This document shows positions 44,101 to 52,895 of a stretch of DNA of 64,000 nucleotides, piece after piece. Location of the stretch: the NCBI RefSeq assembly GCF_036226885.1, contig NZ_CP109027.1, positions 9,300,001-9,364,000 on the forward strand, given 5' to 3'. Made by a program: the position numbers and the translations under genes. This DNA is from Streptomyces sp. NBC_00663. GTDB lineage: Bacteria; Actinomycetota; Actinomycetes; Streptomycetales; Streptomycetaceae. Positions within the stretch are counted from its first letter, which is position 1, and each line of letters starts with the position of its first letter. Under the pieces are notes generated by a model. It was not told the origin of the DNA, searched no databases, and worked only from the letters and a program-made list of their open reading frames with translations.

Positions 44101-45510
44101 TCAGAGCCGCTCCGCCCTGATCCGCCCGGAGCGCCGGGCGGCTTCCAGCGCCGCGAAGTCCCGCTCGTTCTGGTCGGCGTAGGACTGGGCGAACTCGGTG
44201 AGCGCACGGTCGAAACGGTCGCCCGCCCCGAGGTAGGCGGCGAGGGCGATGGGGTCGCCTGAGCGGGCGTGGGCACGCGCCAGGGACGCCCCGCAGAGCC
44301 GGGCGAAGCGGCCGAGCAGGCTCGGCCGCATGGTCTCCGGCTGGGCGATGCCCTTCCAGTCCCACAGTTGGCGCACGTAGAAGTCCCGCCCCAGTCCGTC
44401 GAGGCCCACGACGTCCGTCCAGCCCAGGAAGATGTCACTGGTCGTCTGGATGAGGCGCTGTCCGGTCACCACCCGGCGTCCCTGGTTGTCGTAAGGGTCG
44501 CCGCCGGTGTGGGCGGACAGCACCGACTCCCCGGCTTCCTTGGCCTGAAGCAGCAGCGGATCGTCGTCGTCCCTGCCGAGCAGGAGCAGAATCCAGCAGC
44601 GCGTGCCGACACTGCCCACGCCCACCACCTTCCGGGCCATGTCCACCAGACGGTAGCGGCGCAACAGATGACGGCGTTCGGACGGAAGCGTCCGCGCGTA
44701 CCGCTCCAGCAGGTCGCGGAGCTCCGCCTCACGCCCCTCTTCGGAAGGGTCCTCCAGGAGCTGGTCGAGCGGCGTGATCAGTGGAGGATCGGGGGTGATA
44801 CGGCGACCCTGAGCCGTCATCCGGGTGAGCTTGGCGTAGGCCCGCAGATGAGTGCGGGTGCGGGCCCGCTCCGTCGCCCGGGCGGTACGGAGCGCCTCCT
44901 CCTTGTCCATCTCCGAGGCCATCAGCTCGCGTATCCGGTCGGCGGCGTCCTGTGCGTACCAGACGTCCAGGGTGCGCATGCCGGCGAACTCGCGCATCCG
45001 CTCCCGGTAGGCCCGCACACACACCCGCACGGTGCTGTTCTGCTCCTTGCGCGAGAAGCCGTTCGCCCGGGCCGCCGTCACGAAACCGGCTGCCAGCCGT
45101 TTGACGTCCCACTCGAACGGCCCGGGCAGCGTCTCGTCGAAGTCGTTGATGTCGAAGACCAGCCGGCGCTCCGGCGAGGCGAGCAGCCGGAAGTTCAACG
45201 GGTGGGCGTCCCCGCAGAGCTGGACCTGAAGCCCGGTGTCGGGCAGGGCCGCCAGATCGGCCGCCATGATCGTGGCCGCACCGCGGTAGAAGCGGAAGGG
45301 CGACTCAAGCATGCGGCCGTAGCGGATCGGTACCAACTCCGGTACCCGCTCCGCCGACTGACGCTCCACCGCCTCCACGGGATCGAGCCGCTGCGGTGCG
45401 GCCTCGTACCAGCCGTGGGACGACCGCGTCGCCCGCCGACGCGCGTCCCTGCCGTAGGCCACTCGCTCGGCCGGGGACAGCGACGCGGTGAAAACGCTCG
45501 GCACGGTCAT
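44101..45510 (-). CDS. DUF2252 family protein
   Basis: This 469-residue soluble protein matches the DUF2252 family, which has a kinase-like (aminoglycoside-phosphotransferase-type) layout. The visible family landmarks are MLESPFRFYRGAATIMAADL, LCGDAHPLNF (catalytic-loop-like), VFDINDFDETLPGPFEWDVKRLA (a DFD/DFG-like metal site) and the C-terminal YVRQLWDWKG with SLARAHARSGD. A clear AAGGAGG ribosome-binding site precedes ATG 45510. The substrate is unknown. It is divergent from the HdeD-like gene across a 376-bp region. Confidence 0.9.
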   Translation of the reverse strand: MTVPSVFTASLSPAERVAYGRDARRRATRSSHGWYEAAPQRLDPVEAVERQSAERVPELVPIRYGRMLESPFRFYRGAATIMAADLAALPDTGLQVQLCGDAHPLNFRLLASPERRLVFDINDFDETLPGPFEWDVKRLAAGFVTAARANGFSRKEQNSTVRVCVRAYRERMREFAGMRTLDVWYAQDAADRIRELMASEMDKEEALRTARATERARTRTHLRAYAKLTRMTAQGRRITPDPPLITPLDQLLEDPSEEGREAELRDLLERYARTLPSERRHLLRRYRLVDMARKVVGVGSVGTRCWILLLLGRDDDDPLLLQAKEAGESVLSAHTGGDPYDNQGRRVVTGQRLIQTTSDIFLGWTDVVGLDGLGRDFYVRQLWDWKGIAQPETMRPSLLGRFARLCGASLARAHARSGDPIALAAYLGAGDRFDRALTEFAQSYADQNERDFAALEAARRSGRIRAERL

Positions 45511-45886
45511 GATCCCGCCTCCTTGCCCGGTGCCCCGGCGCCGGGGCCGGAGCGCTCTGTTGCCGACCACGGGAGAAGCGGTCGGTGCGCGGTGCACGGC
45601 GTCGTCCGTCCTGTTCAGCGCCTCGTTCAGGGAGTTCGGGGCGGAGCGTGCCCGGGGGTGGCAGGGGCCGGCGGACAGGACCGGTGGGGCGGTCGGGGCC
45701 TCGACGGGCCGCAGTCGCGGATGAGGGACTTCCAGCTCACCGCCACGGCGGCGGCGACGGCTCACCCGTGGTGGGTGATCCGGTCACCGAGGGGCGGGCG
45801 TGACCCTGGAGCGGTCGGGTGTGCACACCCCGCTTCACCCGCCCCGTCGGCTTTCGGAGCGACGGCTGAACACGCGAGGAGGAGCC
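45511..45886. other. 376-bp divergent intergenic region
   Basis: This stretch separates the DUF2252 gene (minus) from the HdeD-like gene (plus) and must hold both promoters. I see no credible ORF and no clear -35/-10 pair. The only symmetry noted is TCACCC/GGGTGA around 45760-45776, too short to call an operator. Ribosome-binding sites lie at each edge. Confidence 0.5.
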
Positions 45887-46546
45887 ATGACCATGTCGCG
45901 TGAACCGGTGTCGCCTACCGGGCAGCCGTACGGGCCCGACGGGGCGGACCACCCTGCGACGGGCGACTCCGCGGAGGAACTCGCGCGTCTTGGCCGTTCC
46001 TGGACCTGGCTCCTGGGATCGGCCGCGGCCACGCTCGTGCCGGGGGTGCTGGTGCTGGTCTGGCCCGAGGCGACGCTGCACGTCCTGGCCGTCCTCATCG
46101 GCCTGTACCTGCTGGTGACCGGCGCGTTCCGGTTCGTGGCCGTGTTCGGCCGGGAGGGGCACGAGCGGTTGCCGGGGCTGCTCCTGTCCGTGCTGTACGT
46201 CCTGGCCGGGGTGCTGAGCCTGCGCAACCCGTTGCAGACGATCGCCGCGCTCTCGCTGATCACCGGGGCCCTCTGGCTGGTGTCCGGCATCCTCACCCTC
46301 TACACGGCGATCTCCGCCGAGTACCTGCCCCACCGTGGCGTCGTAGCAGCCGCCGCCGTGCTCGGCATCGTCGCCGGGATCGTGGTGCTCGCGCTGCCCA
46401 CCGAGTCCGCCCGCGCCCTGACCCGGCTGCTCGGCCTGTGGCTCGTCCTGCTGGGGCTGGCCGAGGCAGCGGTCGCCCTCGCGTGGCGAGCCGTGCTGCG
46501 CAAGACGCTGCCCCCGGGGCCGCAGGCCCCCGACACGACGGCATGA
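45887..46546 (+). CDS. HdeD-like membrane protein
   Basis: This 219-residue integral membrane protein has a polar 40-residue N-terminus and six hydrophobic helices. It contains the repeated GxxLLxxG and PxxTLxxLAxLIGxYLLxxGxxR patterns characteristic of the HdeD (acid-resistance) family. Streptomyces members are often stress-induced. GAGGAGG lies just before ATG 45887. Its stop codon overlaps a short downstream frame (ATGA at 46543). Role in envelope stress is inferred from the family. Confidence 0.85.
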   Translation: MTMSREPVSPTGQPYGPDGADHPATGDSAEELARLGRSWTWLLGSAAATLVPGVLVLVWPEATLHVLAVLIGLYLLVTGAFRFVAVFGREGHERLPGLLLSVLYVLAGVLSLRNPLQTIAALSLITGALWLVSGILTLYTAISAEYLPHRGVVAAAAVLGIVAGIVVLALPTESARALTRLLGLWLVLLGLAEAAVALAWRAVLRKTLPPGPQAPDTTA

Positions 46547-46785
46547 CACCGCGCGCGGGGTCTGGTCCGGCTGCCTCCACGATCATCGTCCCGGCCGGTA
46601 CCGCGCGCCGCGGTGCCCCCGCGACGCAGCCCGAGACACCCGGCCGCGCCCCCGGATCCGCCGCCTCCGTGCCCCCTCTCGCGGCCCTGCCGCCGGAAGC
46701 ACGGACCGCCGATGACGCCGCTGCGGTCGGAGTGACCGTGCCTGCCCAGGCGGCGGGCCGGACGGCAGAGCGGGCGGCCCCGTGA
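46543..46785 (+). CDS. Possible 80-residue low-complexity ORF
   Basis: The frame starts in an ATGA overlap with the HdeD-like stop and ends in a GTGA overlap with the next gene, which would fit coupled translation. However, the product is Pro/Ala/Gly-rich with no recognisable fold. About 20% of its codons end in A or T, more than its neighbours, and it has no ribosome-binding site of its own. It may be merely spacer sequence. Confidence 0.25.
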   Translation: MTPRAGSGPAASTIIVPAGTARRGAPATQPETPGRAPGSAASVPPLAALPPEARTADDAAAVGVTVPAQAAGRTAERAAP

Positions 46786-47666
46786 GTCACGGTCGGAGAA
46801 CCCTGCCACGGGTGCGCGTCCCGCACACACCCATCGCCTCGCGCGTGCACGGTCACGCGATCATGGAGAGTCTGCGGGCCGGCGCCCTCGCCCGGCTGCT
46901 GTCTCGACTCACCGCACTCAATGTCGTCGAGGGCTCCGTACGGCTGGCCGCGCAGGCGTTCCTCACCGCGCTTCCCTTGCTCATGACCGTCGCGGCATTC
47001 GCCCCCGGCTGGCTACAGGACCTGCTGGCCGACTCCCTGCGGGCGGTGCTGGGAGTACGCGGCGACACCCTCGACGAGCTGCGCGAGGTCTTCTCCGCCA
47101 CCGGCCCGACCAGCAACACCACAGGGGCCGTCGGCGTGGTCGTCACACTGGTGTCGGCCACCGCGTTCAGCCGAGCGCTTCAGGCGGTGTGCGAGCGGTG
47201 CTGGCATCTGCCGCGCGCGCCGGTGCGAACCGCGGTCTGGCGCTGGCTGCTGTGGCTGGTCGTCTGGCTGGCCTTCCTCCTGCTCCAGGCGCCACTGCGC
47301 GACGGATTCGGAGCCGGTGCCCTGACGGGGCTGGTGCTCTCCCTGCTCTCGGTGACGATGCTGTGGTGGTGGTCCCAGCATCTGCTGCTGGGCGGCCGGG
47401 TCGGCTGGCGGAGCCTGCTGCCGGGAGCGGTGCTGGCAGCCGGGGGTACGGTCCTGCTGAGCCAGGCCGCCCATGCGCTGCTGCCCGGGGCCATGGAGCG
47501 CAGCCTGGACGAGTTCGGTCCCCTGGGCCCGGTCTTCACCTTTCTCTCCTGGCTGATCGCCGTCTTCCTGGTGGCCGTCTCCGGCTTGGTTCTCGGCGAG
47601 TACATCGCCTCCACCTCCTGGTACCGGGCGGCCACCGGCCGCCGCCCGTTCACCCGCATCGGGTGA
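46782..47666 (+). CDS. YihY/BrkB-family inner membrane protein
   Basis: This 294-residue membrane protein is of the YihY/virulence-factor BrkB family (UPF0761 type). It has about six hydrophobic helices. The family blocks are FLTALPLLMTVAAFAPGW near residue 65, the central WLLWLVVWLAFLLLQ, and FTFLSWLIAVFLVAVSGLVLGEYIA at the end. The start could be GTG 46782 or the internal ATG 46863; the latter removes a basic Pro/His-rich stretch lacking family features. Despite an old RNase BN label, the family's true function is unknown. Confidence 0.85.
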   Translation: MSHGRRTLPRVRVPHTPIASRVHGHAIMESLRAGALARLLSRLTALNVVEGSVRLAAQAFLTALPLLMTVAAFAPGWLQDLLADSLRAVLGVRGDTLDELREVFSATGPTSNTTGAVGVVVTLVSATAFSRALQAVCERCWHLPRAPVRTAVWRWLLWLVVWLAFLLLQAPLRDGFGAGALTGLVLSLLSVTMLWWWSQHLLLGGRVGWRSLLPGAVLAAGGTVLLSQAAHALLPGAMERSLDEFGPLGPVFTFLSWLIAVFLVAVSGLVLGEYIASTSWYRAATGRRPFTRIG

Positions 47667-47746
47667 GGCCACCACGTCCTCGTCCCGTCCACGCTGAGGA
47701 CAGCACGCAACGGCGTCCGGGCGGGCGCCCGGAACGGAGGAGAGAG

Positions 47747-48208
47747 ATGAGCGCGCAGACGTACCTGGCGTACGACTACCCCCTGCTGAGCGTCTTCTGG
47801 AGCATGCTCTGGTTCTTCCTGTGGATCATGTGGTTCATCCTGCTGTTCCGCATCGTCGTCGACATCTTCCGTGACGACCGCCTGAGCGGGTGGGCGAAGG
47901 CCGGCTGGCTGGTGTTCACCATCGTGCTGCCCTTCCTGGGCGTGTTCGTCTACGTGATCGCCCGCGGCAAGAACATGGGGCGCCGGGAGATCGCCCAGGC
48001 GCGTGCGCAGCAGGACGAGTTCAACGCCTACATCAGGCAGACCGCGGCCGGCGGGACCAGCAGCGTCGACGAGCTCGCCAAGCTGTCCGAGATCCGCTCC
48101 CGCGGCGACATCACCGACGAGGAGTTCCGCAGGGCGAAGGACCTGGTCCTGGCCGGCCAGGGGCCGACCCAGCACGCGGGTTCCGCCTCCGGTACCACCG
48201 GTGGCTGA
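47747..48208 (+). CDS. PLDc_N-like membrane protein with SHOCT domain
   Basis: This 153-residue protein has two membrane helices (about residues 15-37 and 50-70) in the PLDc_N arrangement (WSMLWFFLWIMWFILLFRIVVDIF, then a short loop). A linker helix follows, then a C-terminal SHOCT domain (DELAKLSEIRSRGDITDEEFRRAKDLVL). SHOCT is a short oligomerisation module found at C-termini of many bacterial proteins. GGAGG precedes ATG 47747. It is followed 30 bp later by the DUF7144-like gene, suggesting a pair. Function unknown. Confidence 0.88.
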   Translation: MSAQTYLAYDYPLLSVFWSMLWFFLWIMWFILLFRIVVDIFRDDRLSGWAKAGWLVFTIVLPFLGVFVYVIARGKNMGRREIAQARAQQDEFNAYIRQTAAGGTSSVDELAKLSEIRSRGDITDEEFRRAKDLVLAGQGPTQHAGSASGTTGG

Positions 48209-48238
48209 GCATCCGGACCACATGAATCGAGGCGCACG

Positions 48239-48724
48239 ATGACCGCGACACATACCCGGCCGGCTCACACGGCGAAGCAGGAATGGGCGACCGGCCTGGC
48301 CGCCTTCGGAGCCGTGATGCTCTTTCTCGTCGGCCTGCTCGACATCTTCCGGGGCATCATGGCCATCGCCGAGGACGACATCTTCGTCACGACGCGCAAC
48401 TACGTGTTCGAGTTCGACCTGACGGGCTGGGGCTGGGTCCACCTCGCTCTGGGCGTGGTAGCCGTGATCGTCAGTATCGGGCTGCTCCAGACGGCGACCT
48501 GGGCGCGCGTCTCCGGCGTGGTCATCGCCGGACTCGTCATCATCGCCAACTTCCTTTCCCTGCCGTATTACCCGGTGTGGTCGGTAGTGATGATCGCCCT
48601 CTCGGGCTTCATCATCTGGGCCCTGTGCGTGGTCCAGCGAGACAACCTCTTCGACCTGTCCGAGGAGCAGCGCCCCATGTCCGACCAGCGCCCACCGGTC
48701 TCCACGCCGCACGGTCCCGCATGA
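48239..48724 (+). CDS. DUF7144-like four-helix membrane protein
   Basis: This 161-residue protein has four hydrophobic helices. A WATGLAAFGAVMLFLVGLLDIFRG start, a DDIFV...YVFEFDLTGWGWVHLALG centre and LPYYPVWSVVMIALSGFIIWAL match a membrane-protein family common in Streptomyces. The C-terminus is polar. It is probably co-transcribed with the SHOCT gene upstream and is followed by a strong hairpin. Function unknown. Confidence 0.85.
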   Translation: MTATHTRPAHTAKQEWATGLAAFGAVMLFLVGLLDIFRGIMAIAEDDIFVTTRNYVFEFDLTGWGWVHLALGVVAVIVSIGLLQTATWARVSGVVIAGLVIIANFLSLPYYPVWSVVMIALSGFIIWALCVVQRDNLFDLSEEQRPMSDQRPPVSTPHGPA

Positions 48725-48740
48725 GCACGGATCGGGCCGA

Positions 48741-48776
48741 CCGGTGCCGTCCGGCATGCCCGCCGGACGGCACCGG
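48741..48776 (+). terminator. Hairpin terminator after DUF7144-like gene
   Basis: A perfect 15-bp stem (48741-48755 with 48762-48776) and a 6-nt loop lie 16 bp after the stop codon. Confidence 0.85.
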
Positions 48777-48788
48777 CCGTCTTACCAA

Positions 48789-48848
48789 GGTCTGGACAAA
48801 TGACGGGAGTTCGAGCGGTTGACGCGCGTAGCCGACCGGCCTCACGCT
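48789..48848 (+). promoter_or_regulatory. Candidate control region for the M15 peptidase gene
   Basis: TTGACG at 48819-48824 resembles a -35 box, with a poor -10 (CACGCT) 18 nt later. Just upstream, AAGGTCTGGACA (48788-48799) partly resembles the GGTCTAGACC core of DasR sites that control secreted hydrolases in Streptomyces. The match is about 10 of 16 positions, so this is only a suggestion. Confidence 0.22.
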
Positions 48849-48925
48849 GAGCGGTGGACGGCCACGCTGTGGCCGTCGATCCGTTGGCCGGGGCTGGTTC
48901 GGGACGTACGGTCGGGAGGCCGGAA

Positions 48926-49660
48926 ATGTTCGTACGGGTGGCACGCTTGGTCGCCTCATTTGTCATGGTCGCGTCAGGAGTTGTGGTGGGGGTGGGGTTC
49001 GGAGCGGGCACCGCCGCGGCCGACGAGTGCTACACCTGGGGCCGCACCCTCTCCCAGGGGGCGTCCGGCAGTGATGTGACACAGCTCCAGATACGTGTCG
49101 CCGGGTGGGTGACCTCCGGCGAGCGGCTGTCCTACGACGGCCAGTACGGGGCGCGCACCGCGGCGGCGGTCGCGAAGTTCCAGTCGGCGTACGGTCTGAG
49201 CGCGGACGGTGTGGCGGGCCCGGCGACCTACGCCAAGATCTACTCCCTCCAGGACGCGGACTGCACGCCGGTCCACTTCGCCTACGCGGAACTCAACAAG
49301 TGCAACGGCGACTGGTCGGGCGGTGCGGTCTCCGCGGCCACGGCGAAGGCCAACGCCCTGAAGACCATGTGGAAACTGGAGGCGATGCGCCACGCGCTGG
49401 GTGACGTGCCGATCACCGTATCGAGCGGATTTCGCTCCTACGCCTGCAACAGCGCGGTCGGGGGATCGTCCACGAGCCGCCACCTCTACGGCGACGCAGC
49501 CGACCTGACCGGTTCGGTGAGCCTGTGCCGACTCGCCCAGCAGGCCCGCACCCACGGCTTCTCGGAGATCCTCGGCCCGGGCTACCCGGACCACAACGAT
49601 CACACACATGTGGCGCTGGACCCCTCGCCCTACTGGTCCGCACCGACATGTGGCATCTGA
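48926..49660 (+). CDS. Secreted M15-family peptidase with peptidoglycan-binding domain
   Basis: This 244-residue exported cell-wall enzyme has a signal peptide at residues 1-32 (cleavage after TAAADE-like Ala-rich end). A PG_binding_1 domain follows (about 38-100; LSQGASGSDVTQLQIRVAGW and DGQYGARTAAAVAKFQ). The C-terminal zinc peptidase of the VanY/D-Ala-D-Ala carboxypeptidase type (about 130-244) has ligands His186-x6-Asp193 (SRHLYGDAADL) and His228 (DHTHVAL). It probably trims peptidoglycan stem peptides. ATG 48926 is preceded by GGGAGG and is the start that gives a proper signal peptide. The stop is 7 bp from the convergent amidohydrolase remnant. Confidence 0.9.
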   Translation: MFVRVARLVASFVMVASGVVVGVGFGAGTAAADECYTWGRTLSQGASGSDVTQLQIRVAGWVTSGERLSYDGQYGARTAAAVAKFQSAYGLSADGVAGPATYAKIYSLQDADCTPVHFAYAELNKCNGDWSGGAVSAATAKANALKTMWKLEAMRHALGDVPITVSSGFRSYACNSAVGGSSTSRHLYGDAADLTGSVSLCRLAQQARTHGFSEILGPGYPDHNDHTHVALDPSPYWSAPTCGI

Positions 49661-49667
49661 CCGGGCG

Positions 49668-50283
49668 TCACCAGGGGGCGAAGCGCAGCCGCAGCGGCAG
49701 AACGTGCTCCTGGGCGAGGGGCGGGGCAGGACGGCGGCGACGAAGTCCATCGCCGCGTGCTCCACCGGATGGCCGGTGAGCCGCCCGCCCGTCGGTCACC
49801 AGGTGCGAGCGCTGGGCGAACGAGCGGGCCGGTGACACCCGCCGCGACGAGCGCGGCCCCGGTGACGAGCGCGGAGTGGCCGTCGTAATGCCGCAGGAAG
49901 GCCGGCGCCCCGGCCAGGACGTCCTCGACGAGGGCCCGGTCGACGGGCCGCCCGCCGAAGACGTTGTGGTCCAGGCCGTACCCCACGACCCAGCCGTCGG
50001 TACGGGCAGCGGTCACGAGCGCTGCCCGCAGCCCGTCGAGATCGGTCACCTCGGACAGGTCGATGCCGGTGGCCATCTCCAGCCCCCACACCGGGGTGGC
50101 TGTGCCCGTCGACCAGCCCCGGCACCAGATGGGCGCCTCCCAGATCGACGACCTCGGTGTGGGCACCGCGCCAGTCGCGGCGGCGATCAGCCCGTCGCGG
50201 ACGGCCACAGCGGTGGCGTACGGGCACCGCGGGTCGAGGGTGCGGATCCGGGCGCCGGTGACGACGAGGTTGGCGGTGGGCAT
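49668..50283 (-). pseudogene. Frameshifted, truncated YtcJ-type amidohydrolase remnant
   Basis: The N-terminal part reads LVVTGARIRTLDPRCPYATAVAVRDGLIAA, the start of a YtcJ-like metal-dependent amidohydrolase. The next conserved block, VVDLGGAHLVPGLVDGHSHP, is in another frame. The sequence then returns to the first frame for VWGLEMATGIDLSEVTDLDGL through LRHYDGHSALVTGAALVAAGVTG. Later family blocks (RSFAQRSHLVTDGR, then LTGHPVEHAAMDFVAAVLPRPS, then LAQEHVLPLRLRFAPW before a stop) occupy further shifted frames. At least four indels are needed, and about two thirds of the family's usual ~530 residues are missing. It is clearly decayed. Its remnant start has no obvious promoter. Confidence 0.85.
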
Positions 50284-50580
50284 GTGCGGGGCTCCTTGAA
50301 CGGCTTCTCGTGAGGGGGCGGTGAGGGAGTCAGGCGCCGGCCGCGTCGGCAGCGGGCTCGGCCGCCCGTCCGGTGTGGCCCCCGGGACGGCGGCGGCGCA
50401 GCCAGGCGGCGAGCGCCACGCCCGACGTGGCGTGGCGGCCTCCTCCTTGAGGATGAGGAGCGCGGGCTCGCTGGTGCTGTGTCACCAAGCGGAAGTGCGA
50501 GCACAGGCACGAAGCCCTCAGGCGGGCCCGCGGGCGAGGCTGGTGGTCCACCCGAGACCAGACCTGGAGATCCGTTTCCT

Positions 50581-52806
50581 GTGGCTACCTTGCTCTACCG
50601 GCTGGGCCGGACCGCCTTCCGGCGGCGTTGGCTCGTGACGTTGTTGTGGGCAGTGATCCTCGGTGCCGTCGGCCTCGGCGCCGCCAAGGCCCCGGCCGCG
50701 TCCGACGACGGCACGTCCTTCATGCCCGGCATCGAGGCGCAGAAGGCCTTCGACCTCATCGGCGAGCGTTTCCCCGGTTCGGCCGCCGACGGCGCGAACG
50801 CGCGGATCGTGTTCGTCGCTCCCGCGGGGGAGAAGGTCACCGCCGCGCCCAACCGTGCCGCGATCGACGCCTTCGTCAAAAAGGCCGCCTCGGAGCCCCA
50901 GGTCGCCGGCGCGGTGAGTCCGTTCACCGCGAAGGCGGTGAGCGAGGACGCTTCCACCGCGTACGCCACCGTCAACTTCAAGGTCGAAGCCGGCGATCTC
51001 ACCGACGCCGACAAGACCGCACTGGAGAACGCCATCGGGCAGGCCCGGGACGCCGGGCTCACCGTCGAGGTCGGCGGCACCGCGCTCGCCGAACAGCCGG
51101 CGGCGGGCGGATCGGCCGAAGCGATCGGCATCATCCTGGCCGCCGTCGTGCTGCTGATCACCTTCGGCTCGCTGGCCGCCGCCGGACTGCCGCTGCTGAC
51201 CGCCGTCATCGGCGTCGGTGTCAGCATGGCCGCCATCCTGGCCCTCGGCAGCACCTTCGGCCTCTCCCTCACGACCGGCACCCTCGCCACGATGCTCGGC
51301 CTCGCCGTCGGCATCGACTACGCCCTGTTCGTGGTCTCCCGCTACCGCGAGGAACGCGCGCACGGGCACGCGCCGAGTGAGGCGGTGGGACTGGCCGTCG
51401 GTACGGCCGGCTCGGCCGTCGTCTTCGCGGGCCTCACCGTCATCATCGCGCTCGCGGGGCTGTCCGTGGTCGGCGTACCGATGCTGACGAAGATGGGGCT
51501 GTGCGCCGCGGGCGCCGTGGTCGTCGCGGTCCTGGTCGCCCTGACCCTGGTACCCGCCCTGCTCGGCCTGTGGCCGAACGCGGTGCTCTCCCGCGCTGCC
51601 CGCAAGCGCGGCCGGCTGAACCGGCCCACGGACAACGCTGGTTCACGCTGGGCGCGCTTCGTGCTGCGCCGCCCGGTGACCGTCCTGGTCGCGAGCGTCG
51701 TGGGCCTGGGCGTGCTCGCGCTGCCCGCCGCGCAGCTGGAGATGGGCATGCCGGGAGCCGAGTCCAAGCCGGTCTCGTCGACGGAACGGCGCGCCTACGA
51801 CGCGCTCGCGGAGGGCTTCGGCGCGGGCTTCAACGGACCCCTCACCGTCGTCGCGGACGTCAAGGGCGTGGACGACCCCGAGGCCGCCCTCGCCCGGATC
51901 ACCGACGCGATCGGCGACACCGAAGGCGTCGTGTCCGTGTCCGCGGCCCGGCTGAACCCGGCAGGCGACGCCGCGTTGTTCTCGGTGGTCCCCGCCACCG
52001 GTCCGAACGACGAGAGGACCAAGGACGTCGTCCAGACGATCCGTCAGGAACGCGCCGGACTGGAGCGGGAGACCGGGGCGACCTTCGACGTCACCGGCAG
52101 CACCGCGATGAACATCGACATCGCGCGGGCCCTCCAGGACGCGCTCGTGCCCTACCTGGGCGTCATCGTGATCCTCGCCCTCCTCCTGCTGCTGGTCGTC
52201 TTCCGTTCCCTGCTGGTGCCCGTCAAGGCGGCCTTCGGATTCCTGCTGTCCGTGCTGGCCGCTCTGGGCGCGGTCGTCGCGGTCTTCCAGTGGGGCTGGG
52301 GCGCCGAACTGCTGGGCGTGGAACAGCCGGGGCCGATCATGAGCCTGATGCCGATCTTCCTGGTGGGCATCGTGTTCGGCCTGGCCATGGACTACGAGGT
52401 GTTCCTCGTCGCCCGGATGCGGGAGGCGTACGTCCACGGGGACAGCGCCCCGCAGGCGGTCGTCACCGGTTTCCGGCACAGCGCCCGCGTGGTGGTCGCC
52501 GCGGCGGTCATCATGATCGCGGTCTTCTCCGGATTCATGAGCGCGGGGGAGGCGATGATCAAGACGATCGGCTTCGGGCTCGCCGTGGCGGTTCTGTTCG
52601 ACGCGTTCGTCGTCCGCATGGCGCTCGTGCCCGCGGTCCTGGCGCTCCTGGGTGACAAGGCATGGTGGCTGCCGAAATGGCTCGACCGGCTGCTGCCCCA
52701 CGTCGACGTCGAAGGCGCCGGGCTCACCACGGCTCACGTGCCGGATGCGCGGATGGCGGACGGCACGGCCGGGACGCCCGGCACACAGGAGCCGGCGCGC
52801 CTCTGA
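50581..52806 (+). CDS. MMPL-family (RND superfamily) membrane transporter
   Basis: This 741-residue transporter has the MMPL layout. A first membrane helix is followed by a ~130-residue extracytoplasmic domain, five helices containing GxxVGIDYALFVVSRYREE (the proton-relay helix, near residue 240), a second ~170-residue external domain, and five helices containing VFGLAMDYEVFLVARMREAY near residue 600. The C-terminus is short. MMPL proteins export lipids or siderophores in actinobacteria; the cargo here is unknown. GTG 50581 (VATLLYRLGR) fits the family start; the longer frame from 50479 adds a Gly/Pro-rich stretch. The 297 bp upstream contain no gene. A hairpin follows the stop. It is probably regulated by the adjacent two-component pair, although this is only positional. 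Confidence 0.92.
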   Translation: MATLLYRLGRTAFRRRWLVTLLWAVILGAVGLGAAKAPAASDDGTSFMPGIEAQKAFDLIGERFPGSAADGANARIVFVAPAGEKVTAAPNRAAIDAFVKKAASEPQVAGAVSPFTAKAVSEDASTAYATVNFKVEAGDLTDADKTALENAIGQARDAGLTVEVGGTALAEQPAAGGSAEAIGIILAAVVLLITFGSLAAAGLPLLTAVIGVGVSMAAILALGSTFGLSLTTGTLATMLGLAVGIDYALFVVSRYREERAHGHAPSEAVGLAVGTAGSAVVFAGLTVIIALAGLSVVGVPMLTKMGLCAAGAVVVAVLVALTLVPALLGLWPNAVLSRAARKRGRLNRPTDNAGSRWARFVLRRPVTVLVASVVGLGVLALPAAQLEMGMPGAESKPVSSTERRAYDALAEGFGAGFNGPLTVVADVKGVDDPEAALARITDAIGDTEGVVSVSAARLNPAGDAALFSVVPATGPNDERTKDVVQTIRQERAGLERETGATFDVTGSTAMNIDIARALQDALVPYLGVIVILALLLLLVVFRSLLVPVKAAFGFLLSVLAALGAVVAVFQWGWGAELLGVEQPGPIMSLMPIFLVGIVFGLAMDYEVFLVARMREAYVHGDSAPQAVVTGFRHSARVVVAAAVIMIAVFSGFMSAGEAMIKTIGFGLAVAVLFDAFVVRMALVPAVLALLGDKAWWLPKWLDRLLPHVDVEGAGLTTAHVPDARMADGTAGTPGTQEPARL

Positions 52807-52813
52807 TGCGTGG

Positions 52814-52855
52814 CCGCGGTCCGCGGGGTCGGCCTTCGGGCCCCGCGGACCGCGG
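52814..52855 (+). terminator. Hairpin terminator after MMPL gene
   Basis: A perfect 15-bp stem (52814-52828 with 52841-52855) around a 12-nt loop starts 8 bp after the MMPL stop and precedes the histidine kinase gene. Confidence 0.85.
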
Positions 52856-52895
52856 TATGTGACGATGTCTGCCCTTGTACTTCCCTCGGAGCGAG

